This document shows, in pieces, positions 45,506 to 58,200 of a stretch of 64,000 bases of DNA (position 1 is the stretch's first letter; each line of letters opens with the position of its first letter). The notes below the pieces were generated by a model. That model made no database searches. It was not told the DNA's origin and saw only the letters and a list, made by a program, of their open reading frames with translations. The stretch covers positions 2,969,501 through 3,033,500 of the forward strand of contig JAVTVJ010000040.1 of assembly GCA_034509425.1 (NCBI GenBank), in the 5' to 3' direction. The position numbers and the translations under genes are program-made. The stretch comes from Eopsaltria australis. Its lineage: Eukaryota > Chordata > Aves > Passeriformes > Petroicidae.

Positions 45506-48500
45506 ACAAGAAGAAAGGGTTGATGTGTTTCCTTCAGGGACTGATCTTCTTAATGTGAAGGAGAGCAGGGGAAAAAAGCAAATCTGCTTTTCAAGGAACT
45601 GAGAATGCTTTTGGGCTGGAAAACAAGAGGAAGCAGAGATTAGATCAGATCACATCAGATGAAGTGAAATATTCATCAGGAGGATGCCAATATCCCAGGT
45701 CAGTGCGGCTCTATCCCTGGAGCCTGGGGAGGTGAGTACAGCCTATGAAGCCTACGGACTTCAAATAACTCTGTGGCACGCTCTGAGGCTGTCCCAAAAT
45801 TAGCTCCAGGTGTCTCAGTGAAGCTGAGCCCAGAACTACTTTAGAGCAGGAGAAGGGGTTTTGCTGATGTATAGATCCAGCCCAACAGTGCCTGATCTGG
45901 AATAAAATTAAGTTTATCAAGAAAAAGAGACAGAAACAAATTGTTAAGAATGTGTACTAAAGTAAGAATCACAGAGGAAACTCTGTCATTAAAGAAATAT
46001 ATAGACTGACCTTCTGACCTTCCTCCTTAAGAGAGAAACATAAAAAGACGCTGTGTTCAACCAGAAGTTTTCTGCTTTTTTATAGAAATCGTTTGTACCA
46101 GTAGCTGCTATTGTCTGGAATGTGCAATCTCAAAATGTTGTTCATTTCAAAAAGAACATTTTTAGTCATGTTTTAATTTTTTCCTTCTCGCGCATAGAAA
46201 ACCTCAATTACTGTATTAATCAGCATTTCTCAGGCAGCTCTCTCTGCAGCAGCTTTCAGCCTGGCAACAAATCATGAATGGCCCTAACAGCTCTGATCTC
46301 AGAAATCCCCATCCATTTCCTTTGATGCTATCACCACTTCAGCTCAACAACAAGCCTGTGCAACTCAGCCTCAGCTGCCACTGCTGCTGTTCTCCCTGCG
46401 CCTGCTGTAATTGTAAGGGGAAGAAGGAGGGAAGCGAGCTGGCTCTAATAGATGAAATTTCTTTAAAAAGTTGGAGGGGAGATAAAATGCACACAAGAGA
46501 TTAAAGGAGAGTCTCATTTTCACATCCTCCCCTTCCCCTTCCCTAAACAAGGTCAGTGGCAGATTGACCACATCAAGAGTAACTACCAGACCCACCCCCA
46601 TTTCCCACTTCCTGCATGTAGGCATCCTTGTGCTGGTAAACATTTGGGGACCAGTTGTGGTCATTACTTGGAGAAGGTACATGATGTAGTTGCACGACTG
46701 CACATCTTTAAAAAGCCAACTGAGAAATCAAGCCCTAAGAAGAACTTGCTTTCAAGTTCTGATATGCACTCATGTTTTGGGACGATGTTTTTGAAAACAT
46801 GGTTGCTGTCAGATTCAAGGGAAAGAAAGAGAACCAGCACACTGTAGTGACTGTGTGACAGGAAAGTTACAGCTGTCTTCTCTTCAGACTGGCCTGACCT
46901 TTGCAAAACCTGCCTATGGGCTTCAGATATGATCTCAGAGGCTTTGTATGCCCTAGACAACTTCAGCTAGTATTGCCTATAAGGAGAGAAATTAAAATTG
47001 CACTTGAATCTACAAGAAGCTTTTTGCAAGGGCATTTGGGGTGGTGTGTGCTACAGCCAGGAGGCTTTTGAATTAACACATGCAACTTTCAGGGACTGCC
47101 TTTAATTACAGAGCACCCTGGTCATTGCCTTGTAGCACTTCCAAATGCCAAACGTTTATTTTTGTCTCGTCTGTGCAATACCAAGAGCAGATCTTTTGGC
47201 TGCACTCTCAGCTACTGCCTAGTGCAAGCCTTAACATCACTTTTGGTTTCTGTTGTTTTATCCTCTCAAGAAATTTTCCTTAAAAAGAGAAAAAAGGAGT
47301 CAAACTAAAATACCATATCCCTTTTTGTTTCCCACTAGGCCTTATTAAAATACTGCTCAGATGACGTATGAATAAGCCAAAACCATTCTCCTCCAATGGA
47401 ATAAAAACATTCTCACAGCAGCAGAAGCTCGAACTAAGCTTCAGCCCTTTCCTCTTGTTGAGGCTTGAGTCTGAGAAGAAGGAGCCGAGGCTGTCTGGGC
47501 CTGCTATCAGGAGGGCAAGAAGGCTTTGTGAGAAGGTGTTCCTTTCTTGGCTACCAGCAAGCTTCCCATCACACTTCTGAGCCATGGTGGTCTTGGGAGA
47601 AGTAGGAATGACAATCAAGATCCCATTCAAGAACACTTTCATTGTCTTTGCATGTTTCTATCAACACAAGTTTATACTGGACAAGAAAATCTGAGTACAA
47701 ATTCAACCTTTCATGTCCCAAACCTAGACTTTTGAATATTCTGCCCATTGTAACTGAGTCTGAGGAAAAATGAATGACAACAGGCCAACCCATTCCACCT
47801 GCTTTCCAACCTTACTGGTGACAAGGGAACTGAAAAAAGAGTGTGCTTTGGAAAATTTTCTTTTAAAATTGGCTGATTTCCAGATTGTCATGGAGGAGGT
47901 ATACATATATTAGAAGGCTCACTCCTGTGAATACTTCAGACATCAGCCCCAAAACAAGCTCACGAGAAGCTGAAATAATGAAGCCACCTCAGAATTAATT
48001 GTATTATTTCAACTTTCATGTCTCTTCCCAACTTAGTTGTCATGACACTTTTTGGGGTATTCTCTCCTCAACCTGCCTGGTAAAACACAGTGATAGAACA
48101 ATGGTGAAACTCCAGACTGTGCTCCTGCATATTTAGTTTTCATGTCAGATACTCTCTGGGCTGCCCAGTCTCCTGGAGCTGATGAACACAGCAGAAGGAG
48201 GGCAAGATCCATGGGTGGAACTACGCCACTTTTCTCAGACAAAGAGCTGGCCACAGAGCGCATTTCAAAACAGATTAACAAAAACAACAGCTACACACCA
48301 TGACAAAGTGCATGTGGTGGAAATGAAAATATTTACCCACAGATTATCACAGATCCAGCAATGTGACTACCGTGCATTGAGGACCAAAGGATTCAAAATA
48401 GTGACTGTATGTTTAGAGTTGATTGGGGAATCTGGAAGGGTTGGTCTGAAGGACCACTTTTTAAGTTTCTAAGAGTACAGTTGTCATTTCTCCACCTCTC

Positions 48501-49319
48501 CTACCCCAGGGTGGTGAAATAACAGTCTTTTCATACCTGTGTGTTGGCTGGGGGAGGGAAGAATTCCTCTGCTATTAAACACAACTTCTCATTAAATAGT
48601 TGACACCTTATCCTTCTTTAAATGTTGTAATGTTTACTTTGCAAAACCCAGGAAAGCTTTTAAAATAAAGATAGCAGAGAGATTCTTAAGCCGGGTGTCC
48701 TTGCTTATCTGCTCTTTATCAACCAGCTATTGTTTCTGGAGGAGCTCATTGGGGAAGGTGGAGCAAAGGGAGTTAATGTTCAATAGGTATCTATCAGTTC
48801 CCCTGAAGGAATAGTGCTGCTGACAGAAGAGCAACACTGGGCTCTCAGCTACTTCCTGCAAATGCGACAAACCAGAGAGGGGAAAAAAAAACCGCAACAA
48901 CCGAGGGCTGCAGCTACTTTTCTTTTTTTCTTCTTTTTTTTCCCCCCTCTCCCAAAACAACTAGTTTTAAGAAATACATTGTCCTTAGGAGAGATAATCC
49001 CACAATAGAGAGTCCATTAGAGGTATTAAAGCATTGGCAGCGCCTGATCTACAAGAAGGGCTCTGTCCTGACAATAGACAATTAAAGCTGATAAATCTGC
49101 ACTACTTGTTGCCGTTCTAATTCCTCGTAATTGTATGCTACTTGTCCCTGCCTCCTGCGTCCAGGGATGAAGCATGCTTCTTTAATCTCCAGAGTACCTG
49201 ACCTAGTTCCTATGTGGTCTTTTCAGGACCTGTTTTCTTCCCATCTGGACTTCTTCCCTCCTACTCTCCTTTCCTGCTTCTCTGCCCTAAGCATTAAGGA
49301 GAGGTTACGATAGAGGGCA

Positions 49320-49560
49320 CAGAAAACACCAGAGCACAGCACCCGGATCAATAATTCTGGAGCCCCAGACAATGCGCTAATCTGCAATAACAGCTAATCA
49401 TGGTCAATTTGGCACACCAGTGATTAAACTGTACTTTTCATTAGGCTCAACAAGTAGAGCAGACGCACACTGACAATTCAAATTGCCCTATCAGTAAGAG
49501 CTGGCAAACTCATGTGCACTTCTGCATTTGTAGCTGCTGCATCACTAGACTTGCCAGACT
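49320..49560. promoter_or_regulatory. Candidate conserved non-coding block (homeodomain-type cores)
   Basis: Non-repetitive sequence, no open frame, several TAAT/ATTA cores (GCTAATCTGC, GCTAATCATGG, GATTAAAC). It looks like vertebrate conserved non-coding DNA, but conservation cannot be measured from one sequence. Confidence 0.2.
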
Positions 49561-49815
49561 AGGTGTTTTGTGGGGGCTTACCTGTTTTCTTTTGTTATTT
49601 ACGAACTGGGACTCTTAGCTGTGTTTTCTATAAAAAGCAAACCCTTGCCTCATTCACTGCCACAAATTCTCTTACTTAAAGGGCTCAGTGGGTGAAACTG
49701 TGATATGCAGGATGGTGAAAAATTATCATTGCAATTACATGTTCCCTCCTGGTCCTAACAAAATTCTTGGGTTTATTTTATATCTCAAAGATATTTGGTG
49801 GTTTTGTCAAATTTC

Positions 49816-49833
49816 TTTTTTTTTTTTTTTTTT
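49816..49833. repeat. Poly(T) tract, 18 bases
   Basis: Uninterrupted homopolymer with no attached retroposon body that I recognise. Confidence 0.9.
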
Positions 49834-51965
49834 CATTGAATAAATCTTGGAAGTCTGCTGGCGACAGAGCAGAAGCATGAAAATGTGCATGACAGGATTT
49901 AGAAGATTGAAAGCAAGTAAAAAATTACTTCAGATCTATTTCTTTTTCAAACCTAACTGTTCAGCCAACCTCACAGAGTATTTGGAGACTCTAGAAGGGT
50001 TTGGATTTTTTTTTTTCACCCCTTGTTTATGAACAAGCCACTACTGCACACTTAGAAATCTACACAGTTATTACCCTTTACATGTCATTTTGAAAGTGAC
50101 CTTCCTGTCACCCTCATAGAACAATTTCTTGTGGCAGCAGTTTATTCTGGTTGCAGTCATACCTAACGGACCCATTTTGCAAACTGCCCTGAAAGTCTCA
50201 CCCGAGAGTTTACCACAATCTTTCTCTAAAGCACAGCACCAAATTCCAGGACTCCTAGAGACCAGCCCCACACACTCAGAGGTCTTCTTCTGTTTAACTT
50301 TAGCTTATCATCCTTGTAGTAACTTGAATAAGTGTTAAAACTGCACTTCAAGTTGCTCTTAAAAAAAAAAAAGTGCTTGGAAGATGTCAAACGAAAGCAG
50401 GAAATGTCTATTCTACTATTAATATTGATGAATCCCTAATGCATTTGCAACCCACTTGAGGTTAAGTCAGTAGAGTTCTTCTTCTGACAGCTATTTCTCA
50501 TCAAACTACCACTGCTGAAGATGTTGATGCTTTCCCTTTTGCTCTATAATCTTTAAACTAAGTTTAAATCACAGCAGAGCCTACCACAAAATAATGTATT
50601 TTATCCTAAGTGAACACAAAGCCCTGGAGACAGCGGTTTAAAACAGCACACATGTCCGCTCAATTTATCATTTTAAGATAGGAAGCTGCCGCAACAAACA
50701 AAACACCTCCTTGAAAGTGGGACAGCAGCAGATTGTGGTGCAGAAAGCTCTGGGATCTTTTGTTTTCCTGGAGAGCAACAACAGGGCTTTGCAGAGAAAG
50801 ACAACAGCCTCCCCTTGCTGAAATCTAAATCAGTTCATATAGGAAAGCCTACCAACTGCTGTTAGATGGTAGCAAAATATTGCAGATAATTCACTTTTCA
50901 CGATAAAGCAGAAACAAGCAGGCATGCAGCACCCAGCAGGGGCTCAACTGATAAAACGGTGTCAAACTCAAACCATTTGTCAATTGGGAGGGAAGAGAGC
51001 AAGCTGAAAGATGGACTCAGGAAGTAGATTTATCTACTGCGACACATTAACTAGTATAAATACTAAGGAAAAAGTAAACACATTTACCCAGCAGTATCTC
51101 TAGCCAGCAAGGAAAAGGCTTCTGAGCCTCAGACTCACGCTGGCCATCTAACCACTCAGCTGTCAGCTGCAACAGCAGTAGCATTTTTCTTCTTGTGCAG
51201 GATTGCAATGACATTTAATTCACGGCACTAAAAGGTTTTATTAAAAGCGTACATTATAATTAAGCAAAACAAAAGCATGACTCGTGTGCTGTTCTAGTCT
51301 CCTCCCTCCACCCAGTAGCCAAACCAATAAAACCACCTCGGCAGCAAACAAGTCAGGTAACATACCCTGGAGAAGAGCACAGATTTGTTATAGAATCATT
51401 CACTTGGCATCTGGCTTGTTCAAAACTGCCTTATCAGAAACTTCTGAGCCGGAGGCTCCCGAGGCAACGGAGGGGGCTGACAATGCAGGTCAGGCACAGT
51501 AATTTGCCAACAGCATAATGTGGGGCACATAAACAAACTGGAATAATGCAGGGCAGAAGGGCTCTTTGAATGTATGCTTTCCATTGGAAAGTATAAATAA
51601 ATAACACAGTCTATGCACGGCACATCTCTGCTACAATCACTGGGAAGAAGGAAAACATTTCAAAGGGCTTTAGGATACCAACATACAGCTATGTGGCAAC
51701 CTGTAATATCAAAGAATGGTGCAGCAGATCAGCAGACCGTTTTAGCGCTCAATCTAATGCAAACCTCAAAGATTAACAGCAAAGTAAGTAATCTGCATCT
51801 TCCCCTCCACATCCCCCTCCAAAAAAAAAGGAGTTAGTTCATAAAGAAAACTACAGAACAGTTTTTTGTTCAGCTGTACCTTCATGTGTCCACACAGCAC
51901 AGGTTCCCCACCTCCAGCTTATGCATCTCAGGATTTTAGTCCATATGGAAAGTCTGCCATTCACT

Positions 51966-52025
51966 CTCACACTCTTACACACACGCACGCATGCTCATGC
52001 ACTCCACACCACACCCGCACTCTTG
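51966..52025. repeat. CA-rich degenerate simple repeat
   Basis: Interspersed CACA, CGCA and TGCA units (ACACACGCACGCATGC and onward). Confidence 0.7.
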
Positions 52026-52130
52026 CTCCCCAACACACACTGCCTGGAACTGCTCCGAGGATTTTAGAATTTCCTCTTGCTAGCAGATTCCTCCCTCCCC
52101 TCACATCCACTCCACCCCGTTCTGTAATTA

Positions 52131-52330
52131 GGCTTAACAAGAGCAATTAACAAAACAAACTCCTCTCCGCCTGGTGGTCTGATAATTCTGATTGTCATAA
52201 TGCATTAAGATGTGTAAGCCAGTTTAAAATAAAGGTAAATTACAGCATTGCACAAGGGCCATTTTGCACCTATTTCTACTGCTTTTATCATAGGGATAAT
52301 GAACATTCAGCCACACCTTTAATTTAAAAC
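52131..52330. promoter_or_regulatory. Candidate conserved non-coding block
   Basis: Unique, non-coding, with closely packed TAATTA/ATTA cores (GTAATTAGG, GCAATTAAC, ATAATTCTGATTG) and a TTTTATCATAGGG segment. It resembles developmental enhancers in texture. This is an inference without alignment. Confidence 0.2.
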
Positions 52331-55149
52331 ATAAAACACCAAAACGCACATCTGAACAGCAGAACTCAAAATTGATGCTTTTGAACCAACAAGACTATTT
52401 TGATTTTTTTTCCTAGTTTACTAGAGGGAAGCTCCCTTCTCTGATGCACAGCAAACTTCTTAGAAAGATTTTTTTTAAGAAGTTAGTTCATGATCCTAAA
52501 CATACCAGGTGTAAAATCAAGTTTTGATGCATCTTCTGGTTTTACAGTTGCCCACGAATAAACGGATTGCTGTTGTTACTTTTGCCCTGCCTGGGGTCTA
52601 ATGGCAGGTCTAATACAGGAGACCAAAGACTCAACATTTTTCTGATGGTTTGTCTGTCCACTTTTAAATCACTTTCCTTCAGCAAACAAATCACGTAACT
52701 TTAGTGTCAGAATCATAAAAAGAACCAATTGAGAACTAACTGATTTCAGGTGGTCAGTGGAGAAACTTTGATGTCCTTTGATTTCAGTGAGAAATGGGTA
52801 CAAGACACAGACAAAATTTACAGACAGCCTGAATTCAGTTGGAAAATATATCTAGTTCTTGTTCTGCTTATACACTCTGTGTGTAATTAAAACTATCAAC
52901 ACGAAATGAGTTAGCATATCAAAATCATAAGCACAGAGAAGACCCGAAAAAAACCCCAGTTTAATATGTGGCATGGATTTGGGTTCATGCGAACTGAAAA
53001 AAACCATTCTGTTCTCTCAGTTACATACAGTCTGATTCATAATACCATCTGCCAACTAACCACAAACAATTTTAAAAAAATAGAAAAAAAGAAAGAAAAA
53101 AGAAGGCTGGTGTTGCTAGTATATTGTTGGAATAATGCAGTTTCTGATAAGCTAGTTATGTTTTCCCAAGTCAATGATTTCATCTCTGCTGGGTGTCAAC
53201 ATTTACACAAGAATAATTTGGGGGGTCAGAAAGACATCAGCAAATGAGATTTCAAAAGGTTTCATAACAGCACAGATTGCTCAAACCCAGGGAAAGGAGG
53301 GTTTCAGCTTCCAGAAGTTCACTCTTCTGCTTCTTCATTCCTCCTTCCCTGAAGCTGAGTCAAAGTTCTGTAAAAACCTACAGCCAACCATCAGATTTGC
53401 AAGACAACAGACTCACATAAAAAACCCCAAGCTTCGAAGTGAGACAAACACTCCAAAATGTCAGTAAATGGAGACCTATTATGGTGCAAACTCAGGCATT
53501 CTTTCAATTGGTAGGAGATGCCAGGAGATCCAGGATTGTGTACAGAAACTCAGTTCTGCAGTCTTGGCATACCATGCACCGTCTTTTTCTCCACGACATT
53601 TGGTGTTTAGAAAGAAGACTGCTGACTAGAAAAGCCATTTTTCCAGATTTTTTTCTCTCTCCTTTCTCCTTGAAAGGCCCAGTGCCTTACTTTAAGGACT
53701 GTTCAAATGAAGACAACCAATTTTGTCTTGTATTTTTCCGCTTTGCTCATCAGAACAACAGCACTTGAACACTTCACAAACATCAAATAATGACTAATCT
53801 GATTTTCACAATACCTCCCCCATATGTTGATGAAAGTATTATTGCTATTCTCTCTCTGAAGAAGGGGTATGGAGACACAATGACATTAACATCAAAAGCA
53901 TACATTAATTTTGGGATGCAGAGCAGCCGATTTACACAGCACAGTGCATTATTTTCCATGTTCAAAGCATTTCTCTTCCTGGCATCTGTGATGGCTCTGT
54001 ATTTTTGCAGGGCTTCACATCGGGCACCCAGGAAAATGTCAAAATTATTACCCACCCACAAAAGGCTTTGCTGAGGTGAATTGGCATGAATCTTATTCCG
54101 AATCACAGGTAGGAATAATACATAGCTCTTCAGAGCAGAGCTCACCTGCTCTGAGGAGAGCAGCACTTCTTCCTTCCATGGCTGTCTTACTTCCTTAGGC
54201 AGCAGCAAATGAGATGGCGGGAAGAGGTGTCTTAAAGATAACATTTTATTACACCACCCCAACTCATCTCCCCTAGCAAGCTTGTCTTATGCCGGCATGA
54301 GGCAAGTAGCCAGTTAGCAGTAATTAAATGAGTAATTAAAGACTGTATCACAATGCATAAGAGGATCAAATTGGAGTTAGGCAAACAGCCTTAAACTCTG
54401 GAGAACTTGAATTTGCAATTTTAGTAAGGTTTTTCTACAGTTTTTATGCTGATTTTTGAAACTGCAAATAGAAGCAGCAGAGATCTCATGATCTGGCACT
54501 ACTCTGATGCCTACACAGATCAAGAACAGAGCTGAGGTATTCTGATCTGCCACAGGCAGACCTCTGCAAGGACGCTGGCAGACCTGGCTCAGAGCAACCA
54601 TACAGTTGCTCTTGGCAAGGCTGGCACAAGCATTGTAAGGGTTAGGACACTTCTGTTGATGGGTTTCATCAGGTGACAGGCTGGCAGCAGGGGAATGACT
54701 GCTCTCAGGCATCTTGATTTCACGCCAGGTGTGGTGTGGAGTTTGTTCTTCCTCTTCCAGCGCTCGACTCAGACTTCTGATTGGTTTCCTTGCCCAACAA
54801 GTCCTCAGCTTGTTCCTCCTGACCCCTCTTGTAGTTTCCCTTTCCAGTCACTCACATCTACCACTCCCACACCCAGGCTCCTGTGTGCCAAGTCTTCTCA
54901 TCAAGCCAGTTTCAGTCCCTCCTGGTTCCTCATCTGCACTGCACTTCTTTCCAGTCCTGCTTTAAGCAAACGTGACATGCACTCCATCCATGTGATCCTT
55001 CCTGCTGACCAGCAGGCCTGGCCTCCACAGCTTTCTCATCAGTGTGGTGCAGTCAAGTGTGCAGGCATCTCCTGGTGCTCCTGTGCAGGCATGTAGCCCT
55101 GAGCTCAGTTCACACGTTGAGCAGACATGGTGTCAGGCCAACTGGAACT

Positions 55150-55249
55150 CCTGTGACTATGTTAGTGTGGCACTGAGCCCGAGCTAATAAGCCCTGGTGA
55201 GAAGCCGGATATATTAGCTTGGGCTTAGCACCGTGCTAATGCAGTCAGG
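55150..55249 (+). other. Long imperfect hairpin (28-bp core stem, 22-nt loop)
   Basis: Arm 55,162-55,189 is the imperfect complement of arm 55,212-55,239. They match at 20 of 28 positions, plus six mismatches that are G-U pairs in plus-strand RNA, leaving only two adjacent C-A/A-C mismatches. The stem continues outward (55,150-55,161 against 55,240-55,249) with a two-base bulge. No repeat family is recognised. It could be a miRNA-like precursor or an old palindromic element decayed by transitions. Confidence 0.6.
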
Positions 55250-58200
55250 CAGCTTTTGGATCAGAGCTGGCTTACATCCCACCCGCTTTTAACACCGAGC
55301 TTGCTTGTCTTCGTCTACAATAACCCATAAAGATAAATCCCCTGGTCTTGTACTAACCTTACTCTCAGTTTCCCTCTTCCCTGACACTGCTGATCTCCAG
55401 GCATAGTCTCTCCTCCTTCATAATCCCCTCCAGGTTCAGCTCTTGTCCATAGGATTTTAAAAACAATTCCTTTTGATGACTCTCTGGCCTCAGGTCGGTT
55501 TGCAATGAGCACGTGCTGAACATGCACTCCTCTGCTCTCAGTTCCGGTGTTCTGTTCTAGACCCAAGAGTGTTCTCCCACTGAAGGGAGCCGTGATGCCC
55601 TCCTGCAGCCCCTGGGAGAGCTGCTCTGCCAATCCTCTAGGGTGGCTTCTAGCCCAAAAGCAATTCTCCTGGGTGTGGGAGTCAGAGATAGAGGTAGGGG
55701 CAGGACCAGAGTGTGTTCTGATCTTGCTCTGACAGAGACCCAATGCAAATGAAGCACATGTGGAGATTCATGAACTGGGAAGTGCTCCTGGCAGGGGGGA
55801 TGGCATTTGAGCATCCCAGACGACCCTCCCCTGTCACATATGCTGCCCTTCCCCAAGTCACTGAACCTGGCAAACCTGTGCTCCAAGAAAGGGGGGCTGT
55901 CGTGGTGGAGATTACTTTTCAACAAAAAGTCATCACACTCTTAATATTAGCAATGCAGTTTTTGTTATAGCCAAATTCTTGGAAATGACAGAATAGATTT
56001 TGGGGGAAAATGCATCCATAGGAAAGGAAAATGCAAGAAACACCTGAACCACGCATTAAGAATTTGGTAGATTTATGAGAACCTTAAAGTGAGATCTCCT
56101 AATACAAATTGTCTGTCTGTCTTAGCAATAGGTGATGCTAGCAGGGTACAAGATATAGTTCCCTGAGATTTATTTTAGGAGAACGGTGAACATTCTTTGT
56201 ATGAGAATGAGAATATTGCCATTAGACACAAGCCCCCTACAAAGCATGTGCATAGCTTGAAACTTTTTTTTCCTTGCTCTGCCTCTTTCAGTGACCCAGG
56301 CCAATGCACTCGAATTTTATTACTCATACAGCATGGCAAGGTTTGATAGAGACAGAGAGGATTCTCCTATTCCAGGAAGTTTATACAACTTTCTCCTTTA
56401 CTTGTATGAAATCCTAATGGGCAATGCAGGCAATGGAATGCTGAGACTTCTATTTTTCATCACTGTTGAGATTAGAAAAGTAAACAAGTGACTATGTAAT
56501 TGCAGTAGCTTGCTGTAATAAAACCAGATCCTTAAATGACTAATCTCATCATCAAATAATAAAAACAGAAAATTTTTTTTGAAAGATGAAATTTGCACCA
56601 GTCTGTCCCAGCATATCCCTCCCATCTAAAACGATTAGCACTACGTGCACACAAATCAGACAACGGGGAGTTAGGGAAGCTTGCAATCAGACCTAATGTC
56701 TTCCCTTCCTCTCAGCCCCCAGTACAGGACAGCCACTTCCTTTCTACAAACGCTTTGCTCAGATCTGTACGCAAGACAGGCCACATCTTCCGGGGAGGCT
56801 CAAAGCCTTTGCAGACACACAGTTGCCTTCAAAGCATCACTGGAAATCTGTGTGGGAAGACTCTAAAATATTAAAACCATCCTATACTCTTTTCTTCTAA
56901 GCCAACAACAAACCGCCTCTAAACTTATCTATCACTTCTCTGCTCAGTTTATTCTGGGCTGCAGAATAAACCTTCTGACTACTGAAAAAGATACACAAAA
57001 GCATAAGCTGCACCACATGTGCAAAGGAAAACAAATAGAGAAAATATGTATGTCCCTTCCAGGAAGACAGTTCTTTTCCAGAACATTAAAATTATGCACA
57101 AGCGTTTCCCCTATTACAAAAAGCAGGCAAAAAGAAAGCTGGTGTGAAAAAAAATGCACTTCCAAATGTAGCTTATCTGTCCTAAATCCAAACTGACTTA
57201 CCTTTTAGATCAACACTTCATTGCAATCTTGCCTGATTTTCTTCTTCCACAAGCGAACACTGGCCCTCTAGCAGATTCATAAGTCATTTAAGCCATTGTC
57301 TTCAGTTTTAAGAAATCCCCATCTGAAAGTTTGCTACGGCACTTGTAACCACAGCCCAGCAGCGAGCAGGACGCGACGCTGCTCCTCCTCACACAGTGCT
57401 CGGGCAGCCAGCCCGTGCTTACTGACTAGAGACCAGAGATTGTCATATTTTCTGTTTCCCCATTTCTACCCTGAGAGCCAGCCTGTGCAGCAGGATGACT
57501 TTCAGAGACACATCCTTCATACCCTTTCCTTGCTGCCAGATGTCCTCTGCAGCCAGTTCATTGCTTTCATTTTGTATTTCACAACAGCTTTACGATTTTA
57601 ATAAAAATTCCCAGGCTACTACTCCTGAAAAAAAGTTATTATTCTTAAAGAAGGTGGAGAGGCCAAAAGAGCTGATCTCTGTTAAATCTTCTAAATTTCT
57701 CTAATTTGACATTTCTTTCTGACTGTGAAAAAGACAGGCTTCTGCTAGTCCTTTGTATATTTATCCCTTTGAAATATGGACAAGCTGACAAGGTGTGGGA
57801 CAGTACAATAGTGTTGCTATTTCCCTGAAATTCCTGGCACATTTGCACTGTGCTATCACAACTCACTGCGCAGGGAGAAGAGGGCACTAACAGACCTTCA
57901 GAGGCTCCTGGCCAGTTTCTGTGGAGGGATGCTCTGACCCTGCAGATAACGATGAGGATGAATCAATGGGTTTGTCTGGCAAGGAAGTAAAGACAAACAG
58001 GTACCAGAAATTCATCGTACATACTGAATACTGAAAACAGGCAAGGTACAGGGAAATATTTTTTCTGATTAATTTACATAAAAATAAGTTTGACTTTTGT
58101 AGAGTTGATGTGATTTTGCAAATCACCACATCGAAGACATCTAAACAAAGTCCATCTGCATGTTTATAAACATGTACAAGTGTTTAAGGGACGCAATATG

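Larger units (their letters stand above)
43951..55149. other. Upstream intergenic region of PRDM1, no gene seen
   Basis: No coding exon recognised on either strand. The largest open frames (173 codons at 44.3 kb plus, 159 codons at 53.8-54.3 kb minus) have no domain or splice context. The region contains G-rich, T-rich and CA-rich simple sequence, and several unique AT-rich blocks with many TAAT cores. These could be long-range enhancers of PRDM1, as its regulation in other vertebrates is distributed. Confidence 0.55.

Noticed and set aside
53783..54262. 159-codon minus-strand frame upstream of PRDM1
   Set aside because: No family resemblance. Part of the underlying sequence faintly recalls old SINE/LINE sequence, too weak to call.
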